A stretch of DNA of 6,989 bases from Anaerolineales bacterium (GCA_012032575.1 JAAUSP010000411.1:1-6989); one strand, 5' to 3'; shown: positions 1 through 5,254, numbered from the stretch's first letter. The notes: generated from the sequence alone by a model not told the origin. Numbers and translations are program-made.

Positions 1-2
1 GT

Positions 3-611
3 TCAGATGACGAAGAATGTTGGAACGGAGACATCAAGTGGATCACCCTCGTTGACCTACCCGCGTCAAACTTTATCACTGAGATTATTGATTCGGAAAG
101 AAAAATCACAGAAAAAGGCTTAAAAACGAGTTCGGCAAAGATCATTCCGCCGAATTCAGTAGTTGTGTCTTCAAGAGCAACGATTGGGAGAATTGGAATT
201 AACAAAGTTCCACTGGCTACGAATCAAGGTTTTAAGAACATAATCATCAAGAACTATGAAAAAATTTTGCCAAAATATCTTGCTCTTATACTAACTCGCT
301 TAGTGGGCGAAATGGAAAAATTGGCTTCAGGGGGGACATTCAAAGAAATCTCAAAAACAAACTTCAAGACACTTCAAATCCCCCTCCCGCCCCTTGACGT
401 GCAAGCCGAGATTGTGGCCGAGATCGAAGGCTACCAGAAAATCATTGACGGAGCGCGGCAGGTGCTCGAAGCCTACCGGCCTCGTATCGAGATTGACCCG
501 GCGTGGCCGGTGGTCGAGTTGGGGGAGGTGTGTGAAATAAAGGGAGGATATGCTTTTAAGAGCAATGATTTTACTAATAGCGGCATTCAAGTGATAAAAT
601 GGGGAATGTGA
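3..611 (+). CDS. hsdS: Type I restriction-modification specificity subunit HsdS, partial, N-terminal side of a frameshift
   Basis: HsdS is the DNA-recognition subunit of a type I restriction-modification enzyme: two target recognition domains (TRDs), each followed by a conserved helical spacer, dock on HsdM and HsdR. The frame is open from base 3, so the true start and most of TRD1 lie left of the window. What is seen: the end of TRD1 (GDIKWITLVDL near 30-60, and a SSRATIGRIG stretch near 170-200), then the central conserved region with IPLPPLDVQAEIVAEIEG (378-431) and the helix GARQVLEAYRP, then the start of TRD2 (WPVVELGEVCEIKGGYAF, about 507-555). The frame hits TGA at 609-611 immediately after VIKWGM. 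Adding one A to the run at 596-599 gives VIKMGNVKP and joins the next frame without loss. A frameshifted gene or a sequencing error is far more likely than a natural stop. The hsdM and hsdR genes are not in view. Confidence 0.85.
   Translation, partial: SDDEECWNGDIKWITLVDLPASNFITEIIDSERKITEKGLKTSSAKIIPPNSVVVSSRATIGRIGINKVPLATNQGFKNIIIKNYEKILPKYLALILTRLVGEMEKLASGGTFKEISKTNFKTLQIPLPPLDVQAEIVAEIEGYQKIIDGARQVLEAYRPRIEIDPAWPVVELGEVCEIKGGYAFKSNDFTNSGIQVIKWGM
378..428 (+). repeat. HsdS internal repeat, proximal copy
   Basis: The segment encodes IPLPPLDVQAEIVAEIE in the central conserved region and corresponds to IPLPDLATQERIVAQIE at 950-1000. Such paired conserved helices give HsdS its pseudo-twofold symmetry. 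They are also where TRDs are exchanged by recombination. Confidence 0.6.
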
Positions 612-1093
612 AACCTTTATTCTTTGATGCTGATAATAAACCTTCATTTTTACCTATTGATTTTAGAGACAGATATGAAGGTTACATTTTGAAAGCCGGT
701 GATATCCTAATTTCTATGACTGGAACGATTGGGAAAACTGATTATGGTAATGTTTGCATAATTGATAAAGAAAAAGAGTATTTGTTAAACCAACGTGTGG
801 GTAAATTTTTTTTCACGACGAAAAACGTCAACAGAAAATTCATTTACTATTTGGCAAATCAATATTTTTTCAAAGAATCAATTCTTAAAAATAGTGCAGG
901 GGGAGTTAGACAAGCGAATATTAGTTCTCAACAGATTGAAAGTATAAAAATCCCCCTGCCCGACCTCGCCACCCAAGAGCGCATCGTCGCCCAAATCGAA
1001 CGGGAGCAAGCCCTGGTCAAAGCCAACCGGGAGCTGATCGAGATATTTGAGCAGAAAATCAAGGGTCGCATCGCCAAAGTGTGGGGGGAGTAA
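599..1093 (+). CDS. hsdS: HsdS, C-terminal part (TRD2 and distal conserved region), downstream of the frameshift
   Basis: This frame continues the preceding hsdS fragment and is probably the same gene, not a separate one. The ATG at 599 is most likely an internal codon and has no convincing ribosome site. Residues about 1-115 are the rest of TRD2, including the typical GDILISMTGTIGK segment and LLNQRVGKFF. Residues about 118-164 are the distal conserved helix region, beginning IPLPDLATQERIVAQIE and ending GRIAKVWGE. TRD2 DNA is clearly A+T-rich, while the conserved region from about 950 onward is G+C-rich, the usual mosaic of an exchangeable TRD. Together with the left part this makes about 363 visible residues, consistent with a roughly 400-450 residue HsdS lacking its start. 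If the frameshift is real the specificity subunit is probably inactive, although half-size HsdS polypeptides can sometimes assemble. Confidence 0.85.
   Translation: MGNVKPLFFDADNKPSFLPIDFRDRYEGYILKAGDILISMTGTIGKTDYGNVCIIDKEKEYLLNQRVGKFFFTTKNVNRKFIYYLANQYFFKESILKNSAGGVRQANISSQQIESIKIPLPDLATQERIVAQIEREQALVKANRELIEIFEQKIKGRIAKVWGE
950..1000 (+). repeat. HsdS internal repeat, distal copy
   Basis: This is the second copy of the conserved IPLP...Q..IV..IE segment, related to 378-428. The DNA is more diverged than the protein. It marks the TRD2/distal spacer boundary, where base composition changes from A+T-rich to G+C-rich. Confidence 0.6.
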
Positions 1094-1111
1094 GCTGAAA
1101 CTGTAGCCGGC

Positions 1112-1140
1112 TTGAGGTTGTTATTATTGGTGAGGATATT
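1112..1140 (+). promoter_or_regulatory. Candidate sigma-70-like promoter for the ATPase/DUF4276 pair
   Basis: TTGAGG (1112-1117) and GATATT (1135-1140) are separated by 17 nt; each matches four of six consensus bases. It lies in the 100-bp gap between hsdS and the ATPase ATG at 1194. An AAGGA at 1174-1178 could act as ribosome site, but its 15-nt spacing to the ATG is long. An in-frame stop at 1182 with no other start codon before 1194 supports 1194 as the start. The promoter itself is only a pattern match. Confidence 0.35.
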
Positions 1141-1193
1141 GCATGATTGGGCGGGTTGGGTATCATGATTTTGAAGGATGTTAAATTGACGTA

Positions 1194-2294
1194 ATGAGCC
1201 AAAACCAACCGCTCGACCGTATCTATTTAACCGGCTACAAATCTATTGTCGAGATGGATTTAGAGTTACGCGCCCTGAATGTTCTCATTGGCGCGAATGG
1301 GGCCGGCAAAACCAATTTTATCTCCTTGTTTACCCTGCTGCGCAATATCATGGACCGAAATCTGGCCCTGTACACGGCTCAACAGGGCGGGGCTGATGCG
1401 CTGCTACATTTTGGCCGGCAAACCACCCCGCAGCTAGAGATCAAATTGACCTTTGGAGCGAATGGTTATGAGTGTACGCTCATTCCGGCCGTGGGCGATA
1501 CCTTTATCTTCGGCTCTGAACAGGTTAATTTCCACGATAAAAGGTATCCAAACCCGTATGAACAACAGTTAGGCGAAGGGCATAAAGAAACCCGCCTCTT
1601 TAATGAAATCGGCCAACCGACCACCCGGATTGCCCGGTATGTCATTCAATCTATGAAAAGCTGGCGGGTGTACCATTTTCACGATACCAGCGCCTCAGCC
1701 AAAGTCAAACAAACCAATGACCTCAACGATAATGCTGTGCTCCGGGCCGATGCCGGTAATTTGGCCGCTTTTCTCTACCGGCTCCAGGAAACAAAACCGC
1801 AAGCCTATCGCCGGATTGTGTTTGCCATCCGCCAGGTAGCCCCTTTCTTTGATAACTTCATCTTGCGGCCCGACCCGCTCAATCTGCAAAAAATTCGGTT
1901 GGAGTGGCGTGAAAAAAGCTCAGAAAGCTATTTCTCCGCCGATCATCTCTCTGATGGAACCCTGCGCTTTATTTGCCTGGCCACCTTGTTATTGCAACCG
2001 GATTTACCCGCTACCATCTTAATTGACGAACCTGAGCTTGGTTTACATCCTTATGCCATTGTTCTGCTCGCCTCGCTCATCCGTAAAGCGGCCACCCGTA
2101 CCCAGGTGATCATCTCTACCCAATCAGTGCCGTTAGTGAATCAATTTCAACCTGAAGACATCATTGTGGTTAACCGCGACGGTCCCGCCTCTACTTTCCA
2201 CCGTCTTGAGACGCCTGAACTTGAAACCTGGTTGGATGATTATGGGCTGGGCGACTTGTGGGAGAAAAACGTCATTGGGGGGCGGCCTCAGTGA
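1194..2294 (+). CDS. AAA15/AAA_21-type ATPase (OLD/RecF-like ABC ATPase), likely defence
   Basis: A 366-residue ABC-type ATPase of the SMC/RecF/OLD-like AAA_21 group. Visible parts, in order: N-terminal strand YLTGYKSIVEMDLELRALNVLIG; Walker A GANGAGKT at residues 33-40; an insert of roughly 200 residues with no recognised motif; an ABC signature-like LSDGTLR at 252-258; Walker B TILIDEPELGLHP at 274-286, with D278 and E279 as likely metal-binding and catalytic residues; and a switch region VIISTQS at 305-311, with Q where many relatives have H. All ATPase motifs are present and the frame is intact. In this family ATP binding or hydrolysis gates a partner nuclease or effector encoded next door. 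The stop TGA lies within the GTGA start of the DUF4276 gene, so the two are translationally coupled. Position beside hsdS suggests a defence island. It has no C-terminal TOPRIM of its own, unlike one-gene OLD nucleases. The family assignment is firm; the defence role is inferred. Confidence 0.88.
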   Translation: MSQNQPLDRIYLTGYKSIVEMDLELRALNVLIGANGAGKTNFISLFTLLRNIMDRNLALYTAQQGGADALLHFGRQTTPQLEIKLTFGANGYECTLIPAVGDTFIFGSEQVNFHDKRYPNPYEQQLGEGHKETRLFNEIGQPTTRIARYVIQSMKSWRVYHFHDTSASAKVKQTNDLNDNAVLRADAGNLAAFLYRLQETKPQAYRRIVFAIRQVAPFFDNFILRPDPLNLQKIRLEWREKSSESYFSADHLSDGTLRFICLATLLLQPDLPATILIDEPELGLHPYAIVLLASLIRKAATRTQVIISTQSVPLVNQFQPEDIIVVNRDGPASTFHRLETPELETWLDDYGLGDLWEKNVIGGRPQ

Positions 2295-2821
2295 AACGGG
2301 TCTTAATTTCCGTTGAAGGCCAAACGGAAGAAACATTTGTGCGTGAAGTGTTATCCCCCTATTTAAGCGATGGGGGGATTGTTCTTATTCCAACGCTGGT
2401 CAATACCAAAATTGTCAAAAGCGGTCCCAACTTTAAAGGTGGCGTGGTCAGTTACGGCAAGGTTAAGCGTGACCTTCAACGTCTTTTGAACGACGCAGAT
2501 GCCGTAGCCGTTACAACCATGTATGATGTTTACGAACTACCTAAAGACTTCCCCGGTTATGGCCGTTGCCTTGGTCGGCCTTATGACAAAGTGGCCTGCC
2601 TGGAAGCCGCTTTTGCCGCAGACATCAACCACCGGCGCTTTAAACCCTATCTGCAACTTCACGAGTTTGAAGCTTTTCTCTTTGTTGACCCGGCTCAAAC
2701 AGGCCAGGAACTTGGCTTGATCTCTCAGCAGGTCGAGTCGTTGACTCACATCAGAGCCGGTTTTGCCACCCCTGAAGAAATAAACGATCATCCCCAAACT
2801 GCCCCTTCAAACGTCTGCTGA
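2291..2821 (+). CDS. DUF4276 family protein (putative TOPRIM-like effector of the ATPase), frameshifted near its C-terminus
   Basis: I chose GTG at 2291, which overlaps the ATPase stop in a 4-bp GTGA junction and sits 7 nt after a GGGGGG purine run (2278-2283). An upstream in-frame ATG at 2258 would overlap the ATPase by 37 bp and prepend residues before the conserved start. The protein begins MKRVLISVEGQTEE, with the acidic EGxTE motif (E9, E13) typical of DUF4276 and reminiscent of TOPRIM-type nucleases. Then come TTMYDVYELPKDFPG (about 75-89, with D79) and LHEFEAFLF (about 123-131), the family hallmarks. The frame ends at 2821 after NDHPQTAPSNVC. Family members normally continue as TAPSKRLL. 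Adding one A to the run at 2809-2811 gives exactly that and extends the protein to 218 residues, ending at 2946. Family assignment is good; nuclease activity is an inference. Confidence 0.82.
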   Translation: MKRVLISVEGQTEETFVREVLSPYLSDGGIVLIPTLVNTKIVKSGPNFKGGVVSYGKVKRDLQRLLNDADAVAVTTMYDVYELPKDFPGYGRCLGRPYDKVACLEAAFAADINHRRFKPYLQLHEFEAFLFVDPAQTGQELGLISQQVESLTHIRAGFATPEEINDHPQTAPSNVC

Positions 2822-2946
2822 ACATTTACCAGGCCTACGACAAAACTTTCGACGGCCCCCTCATTACGGTCAGCGTTGGACTGGCTCGGCTGCGAGCCGC
2901 CTGTCCTCATTTTGATGGATGGGTCAAATGGCTCGAAAATCTGTGA
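2812..2946 (+). pseudogene. Out-of-frame C-terminal 44 residues of the DUF4276 gene
   Basis: Read from CGT at 2812, this frame encodes RLLNIYQAYDKTFDGPL followed by a helix VGLARLRAACPHFDGWVKWLENL and a TGA at 2944-2946. It is the expected DUF4276 ending, with family-typical features (KRLL after TAPS, a DGPLI-like turn, CPHFDGW near the end). It continues the upstream protein exactly if one base is restored near 2809-2811. It has no start of its own, so in the sequence as given this tail is lost. Confidence 0.75.
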
Positions 2947-3004
2947 ACCAAGATCCTGCTGTTTCCTTAACCCTCAAGCATTGCCATTAAGTAGAGAAAA
3001 AGCT

Positions 3005-3030
3005 GAGGCCGCAGCTTGCGCCACGGCCTC
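3005..3030. repeat. Hairpin 1 in the gap after the DUF4276 gene
   Basis: GAGGCCG (3005-3011) pairs perfectly with CGGCCTC (3024-3030) around a 12-nt loop. An overlapping alternative, AGCTG (3001-3005) with CAGCT (3012-3016), could form instead. There is no T-run after it on either strand, so it is not a classical intrinsic terminator. Confidence 0.5.
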
Positions 3031-3033
3031 GCG

Positions 3034-3055
3034 CCCTAGCCCCGAAGGGATAGGG
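3034..3055. repeat. Hairpin 2: CCCTA..TAGGG stem with CGAA loop
   Basis: CCCTA (3034-3038) pairs with TAGGG (3051-3055). One G/A mismatch follows, then CCC (3040-3042) pairs with GGG (3047-3049) around a CGAA tetraloop. It begins 3 nt after hairpin 1. The pair may form a composite structured RNA end, or a small palindromic dispersed element lying between the plus-strand ATPase unit and the minus-strand operon that converge here. Confidence 0.5.
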
Positions 3056-3064
3056 GGGATATAT

Positions 3065-3077
3065 AGTTATGATAACT
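3065..3077. repeat. Perfect 13-bp palindrome AGTTATGATAACT
   Basis: The arms AGTTAT and ATAACT flank a central G. It sits 9 nt after hairpin 2 in A+T-rich DNA. It might be a protein-binding site or the edge of a small element. No gene starts next to it, so an operator role is not supported by position. Confidence 0.4.
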
Positions 3078-3137
3078 GAGGTTAAAAAAATGTCTATCCA
3101 GGATCGGGCATTTTGGAGCGAGTTGTGAGAAGGGAGT

Positions 3138-3263
3138 TTATTGAGCCAGCTTCTTGAGGACGGTTTCGCGGACCTGAGCCAAGTGAGTGGTAAAGAACTG
3201 TATTTGAGTGGCCAGTCGTTCGTTATGTTGGGCTTGCTTGAGGTGGTTATCCCAGTTCGCCAT
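3138..3263 (-). CDS. 41-residue protein of unknown function, last gene of the minus-strand operon
   Basis: The ATG (3263-3261) overlaps the stop of the preceding gene in a TAATG junction, so translation would be coupled by reinitiation. The product is mostly helical and charged: MANWDNHLKQAQHNERLA followed by TQIQFFTTHLAQVRETVLKKLAQ. The opening WDNHLKQAQHNERLA resembles the first helix of some HEPN-like proteins, but the protein stops long before a HEPN domain would be complete and no RxxxxH motif is seen. It may be a truncated gene. Alternatively it is the C-terminal part of the 97-residue protein upstream, since adding one base at the junction would fuse them into about 139 residues. No good ribosome site is visible. 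I do not recognise the family. Confidence 0.5.
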   Translation of the reverse strand: MANWDNHLKQAQHNERLATQIQFFTTHLAQVRETVLKKLAQ

Positions 3264-3556
3264 TAGCGCGAGAAAATGAGAGCCGCGTTTTGCGGCACAG
3301 TAGGGACGGCGTTGAGCAAAGGCAGGTAATGAAAGTTAAAAAGGGTCTCCGGGTGGCGATCTAAAATATCGGCTTCTTTATCCAGCAGGTTATCCATCAA
3401 AGCATCGTCGTAATGGTTTTGGCTGAGGAATACAAAAACATTGGTTGCTTCGGGCAAAGGCTGGATATAGACCGACTGAACCGGCTCAATGGGGTAAAAG
3501 CCGGTGTAAAGGCTGTCGGTGTAGAGGGGCAGGTATAGAGCGGTAAAAGCAGTCAA
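3263..3556 (-). CDS. 97-residue conserved-looking protein, TTG start, unknown function
   Basis: The start is TTG (3556-3554), overlapping the PIN gene stop in a 4-bp TTGA junction, with an AAGAG-like purine stretch a few bases upstream. The next in-frame ATG lies about half way in and would lose most of the protein. The first half is rich in Tyr, Leu and Pro (ALYLPLYTDSLYTGFYPIEP), followed by strand-like VYIQPLPEATNVFVFLS, an acidic helix DALMDNLLDKEADILDRHPE and strand-like LFNFHYLPLL. The strand, helix, strand pattern resembles the last part of small nucleotidyltransferase-fold proteins, but no catalytic GS/DxD motif is visible, so I do not assign that function. Its tight coupling to the PIN gene and to the 41-residue gene suggests that the three are made together. 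Confidence 0.6.
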   Translation of the reverse strand: MTAFTALYLPLYTDSLYTGFYPIEPVQSVYIQPLPEATNVFVFLSQNHYDDALMDNLLDKEADILDRHPETLFNFHYLPLLNAVPTVPQNAALIFSR

Positions 3557-3999
3557 TTGATCTCTTGCCAGGTGTAAGCCGATACCAGCCGGCTCAGATG
3601 TCCTACATTCGTTGTGGCGATCACGACCTCTTCACCATTCTGGCCCAATACGGTTGACTGAGCAGCTAGAATCACGTCACCATCCAATGCCTTATCATCG
3701 GCGGTGGGACGACCCTCGCGGCGCATTTGCGCCCAAAACTCGGCGGCTTTGAGCATCACCGGCGTAGAGAGCGGCACATAACCCAAAGCCTGTTTCAAGG
3801 TATCCAGCCGGTCAACGCTGGCAGTACGGTTAGCTCGTAACAATTCGCGCCGCACTTCGTAGTCGGTAATCTCAGGGATTTGGACGAGTACGCCCTTGCT
3901 TAATAAGGCTTCCAGCCATTCATGACAGGCTTTAGCTTTCGGTGTAGCTTTGGGATTAGTGACCAAACCTAACGGCCCGGCGTCTAATAAAACAATCAT
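3553..3999 (-). CDS. PIN-domain ribonuclease, VapC-like toxin
   Basis: A 148-residue protein with the PIN-domain acidic residue pattern: D6 in IVLLDAGPLG, E48 in the ITDYEVRREL helix, D106/D108 in KALDGDVILAAQ, and the C-terminal VIATTNVGHLSRL strand, where N131 takes the position often held by D or N. PIN nucleases of VapBC modules cut tRNA, rRNA or mRNA with Mg2+ bound by these acids and are held in check by a partner encoded just upstream. Here the gene starts 2 nt after the antitoxin-like gene, the usual antitoxin-toxin order. Its stop overlaps the start of the 97-residue gene. All acidic positions are kept, so it is probably active. Assignment as PIN is strong. A toxin role is inferred from gene order, since non-toxin PIN nucleases also exist. 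Confidence 0.85.
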   Translation of the reverse strand: MIVLLDAGPLGLVTNPKATPKAKACHEWLEALLSKGVLVQIPEITDYEVRRELLRANRTASVDRLDTLKQALGYVPLSTPVMLKAAEFWAQMRREGRPTADDKALDGDVILAAQSTVLGQNGEEVVIATTNVGHLSRLVSAYTWQEIN

Positions 4000-4001
4000 A
4001 C

Positions 4002-4352
4002 TTATCGGAAAAGAGGACGATCTGAAAAGCGATCTTCATCCAGAACTTGTTGTAAATAGGCCAGAGTCTCGCGCTGTTCCTGTTCATCGCCCTCATCCCA
4101 CCAGGAACGGAGCAGGGCAATAGCCGCCTGATTTGCCGCTACCTGGGCCGGATTTGGCTCAATCAAAAGCTTGGGCGTAGGACTAAGGCCGCGGAGAGGT
4201 TGTTCCTGCCAACGCAAGAAAATACGCTCCACCCATTGGCGTAAATTCCGCCCTTCCTGGCCTTGTGAGGGATCGGGTATCATCAGGATAGGATCAGACA
4301 TTGCCACTGAAAATGTAGTTTTAGGTGTTTCAGCTAAAGCAAAGGTAGCCAT
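4002..4352 (-). CDS. Antitoxin-like protein paired with the PIN nuclease
   Basis: I chose the ATG at 4352-4350, which shares its A with the TGA stop of the upstream gene (TGATG coupling), giving 116 residues. An in-frame ATG at 4388 would overlap the upstream gene by 37 bp and is less likely. The N-terminal half is loosely structured with MIPDPSQGQEGRNLRQWVE. The C-terminal part is an acidic, helix-rich tail: NQAAIALLRSWWDEGDEQEQRETLAYLQQ followed by VLDEDRFSDRPLF. I associate tails of the form LLRSW..EGDEQEQRET...L...LDEDR.S.R.LF with small proteins encoded just before PIN nucleases in cyanobacteria and Chloroflexota. By analogy the tail would sit on the toxin. No ribbon-helix-helix, AbrB or Phd-type DNA-binding domain is evident, so autoregulation cannot be claimed. 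The stop is 2 nt before the PIN start. Confidence 0.7.
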   Translation of the reverse strand: MATFALAETPKTTFSVAMSDPILMIPDPSQGQEGRNLRQWVERIFLRWQEQPLRGLSPTPKLLIEPNPAQVAANQAAIALLRSWWDEGDEQEQRETLAYLQQVLDEDRFSDRPLFR

Positions 4353-5095
4353 CAGCGGATTAACTCCCTCATTACCTCGGTAATACACGCTTCAAAAATT
4401 TGATTTTTGCGCTGCCGCAGCAGTTCAAAGAAGTTCCACAGTTCGGCTTCAGTCTGCGGCGGCTCCACCTCTCGGAACAAATCAATATCCAGCAACACCG
4501 AGACAGTCGGGGGGGCAGGTGGTGGCGGTATCAAAGCTTCATTTAACAAGAGCATTGCCTTCAAATCCGGTTGAGGCAGGCGCAACTGCATAAAATAGCC
4601 GTCCAACTCTTGGGACATATCGGGCGAAACTTCTGGCACAGTTCGCAGGTAATCTTTAAAATCATTTAACGGCAGAGGTAAATCCAAACGATTGATGTAA
4701 CGCACAGCCACCCGTTGGATCGTTTTTGGTTGGGTGAACTCCCGGTAGCGAAGCCACCAGCGCTGTCCTTCAGCGCGAAATGATTCCCAACTTTCATAGG
4801 GCGCTAACCGGCTAAAAGTAAAGCCATCCCGCCGGGCTTGTATTACCTGGCGTTCATCTTGACTAACAAATCTATAACCCATGTGAGTGCGGCTGCCAGT
4901 GGCCGGGGGTACATCTGGATCAAAAGATAACTGACCTTGGACGGAGATAGCATTTTTACGGGTAGGGTAATTATCTTCTTGCCCAGCCTGGATTTGGGCC
5001 AACGTCTCTAAGGTGATGGTATCGGGCAGAGCAACCCGCACATCTATAACCGCTTCCGTCAGCGGTGAACGAGAATAATGTAAGTTTGGATTCAT
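4352..5095 (-). CDS. TIGR04255 family protein
   Basis: This is the first gene of the minus-strand operon, 247 residues. Family-like features, in order: HYSRSPLTEAVIDVRVAL at the N-terminus; MGYRFVSQDERQVIQARRDGF (72-92) with TFSRLAPYESWESF (93-106); a basic-aromatic WWLRYREF (113-120); the hallmark RVAVRYINRLDLP (128-140); a proline run at 190-196; LLDIDLF (201-207); and the C-terminal helix LRQRKNQIFEACIT (226-239). TIGR04255 proteins are sporadically distributed and have no established biochemical function; they tend to appear in accessory regions. The start ATG at 5095 has no Shine-Dalgarno, but a good -10 box ends 8 nt upstream, suggesting a leaderless message. The stop overlaps the next start (TGATG), which ties it to the antitoxin-like/PIN pair. 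Family call is good; function is unknown. Confidence 0.8.
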   Translation of the reverse strand: MNPNLHYSRSPLTEAVIDVRVALPDTITLETLAQIQAGQEDNYPTRKNAISVQGQLSFDPDVPPATGSRTHMGYRFVSQDERQVIQARRDGFTFSRLAPYESWESFRAEGQRWWLRYREFTQPKTIQRVAVRYINRLDLPLPLNDFKDYLRTVPEVSPDMSQELDGYFMQLRLPQPDLKAMLLLNEALIPPPPAPPTVSVLLDIDLFREVEPPQTEAELWNFFELLRQRKNQIFEACITEVMRELIR

Positions 5096-5103
5096 CGTAA
5101 GAA

Positions 5104-5132
5104 ATCATAACATACAATTTAGCTAAGTACAA
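5104..5132 (-). promoter_or_regulatory. Promoter of the TIGR04255/antitoxin/PIN operon, predicted leaderless
   Basis: On the minus strand TTGTAC (5132-5127) and TATGAT (5109-5104, five of six consensus) are separated by exactly 17 nt. The predicted +1 is near 5097 and the ATG begins at 5095, leaving a 5' leader of about two bases. This agrees with the absence of a Shine-Dalgarno. The -35 element is weak (three of six). Confidence 0.55.
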
Positions 5133-5139
5133 GACCGCC

Positions 5140-5150
5140 CCAAATTTTGG
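5140..5150. promoter_or_regulatory. Short palindrome CCAAATTTTGG upstream of the divergent promoters
   Basis: CCAAA (5140-5144) and TTTGG (5146-5150) form a perfect inverted repeat around a single T. It lies between the minus-strand -35 element (5132-5127) and the plus-strand TATAAT (5158-5163). That is a sensible place for an operator controlling both directions, but no regulator in the window is known to bind it. Confidence 0.35.
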
Positions 5151-5157
5151 TAGTAAC

Positions 5158-5181
5158 TATAATCCGGCCAACACAGGGAGG
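5158..5181 (+). promoter_or_regulatory. Consensus -10 box and ribosome site of a tiny plus-strand unit
   Basis: TATAAT (5158-5163) matches the -10 consensus perfectly, but no good -35 lies 16-18 nt upstream, so an activator may be needed or the match may be chance. GGGAGG (5176-5181) follows and stands 10 nt before an ATG at 5192. Transcription would begin near 5170. Confidence 0.4.
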
Positions 5182-5191
5182 CAATTTAAGT

Positions 5192-5212
5192 ATGCCCCGT
5201 CGCTTCAAATAA
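5192..5212 (+). CDS. Six-codon ORF (MPRRFK), leader peptide or remnant gene start
   Basis: ATG at 5192 follows a strong GGGAGG ribosome site and encodes MPRRFK before TAA at 5210-5212. After the stop the same frame reads SVNSPKILEKVY before TAA at 5231-5233, so it might be the beginning of a decayed gene. Alternatively it could be a leader peptide or chance ORF on the small RNA ending at the terminator 5255-5303. It is too short for any family assignment. It is listed because promoter-like box, ribosome site, ORF and terminator line up. Confidence 0.3.
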   Translation: MPRRFK

Positions 5213-5254
5213 TCCGTCAATTCACCTAAAATTTTAGAGAAGGTGTATTAAGTT

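Noticed and set aside
596..599. Programmed frameshifting or phase-variable tract in hsdS
   Set aside because: A run of four A followed by ATGGGG has no slippery heptamer with a downstream structure, and it is short for phase variation. A sequencing error or fixed mutation is the simpler reading.
351..647. Minus-strand open frame opposite hsdS
   Set aside because: It runs across the conserved spacer and TRD2 of hsdS, which are convincingly coding on the plus strand.
2258..2290. Upstream ATG start for the DUF4276 protein
   Set aside because: It would add 11 non-family residues and overlap the ATPase by 37 bp. GTG at 2291 gives the compact GTGA overlap and starts right at the conserved strand.
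2876..3079. Plus-strand open frame of 67 codons after the DUF4276 gene
   Set aside because: Its first third is the wrong frame of the real DUF4276 tail (2812-2946), and the rest reads through the hairpins. It has no ribosome site and no protein-like composition.
4171..4383. Plus-strand 70-codon frame opposite the antitoxin-like gene
   Set aside because: It is arginine- and cysteine-rich with no family pattern. The minus-strand gene is embedded in a coupled operon.
4002..4388. Longer start (ATG at 4388) for the antitoxin-like protein
   Set aside because: It would overlap the TIGR04255 gene by 37 bp. The ATG at 4352 forms a TGATG coupling junction in line with the rest of the operon.
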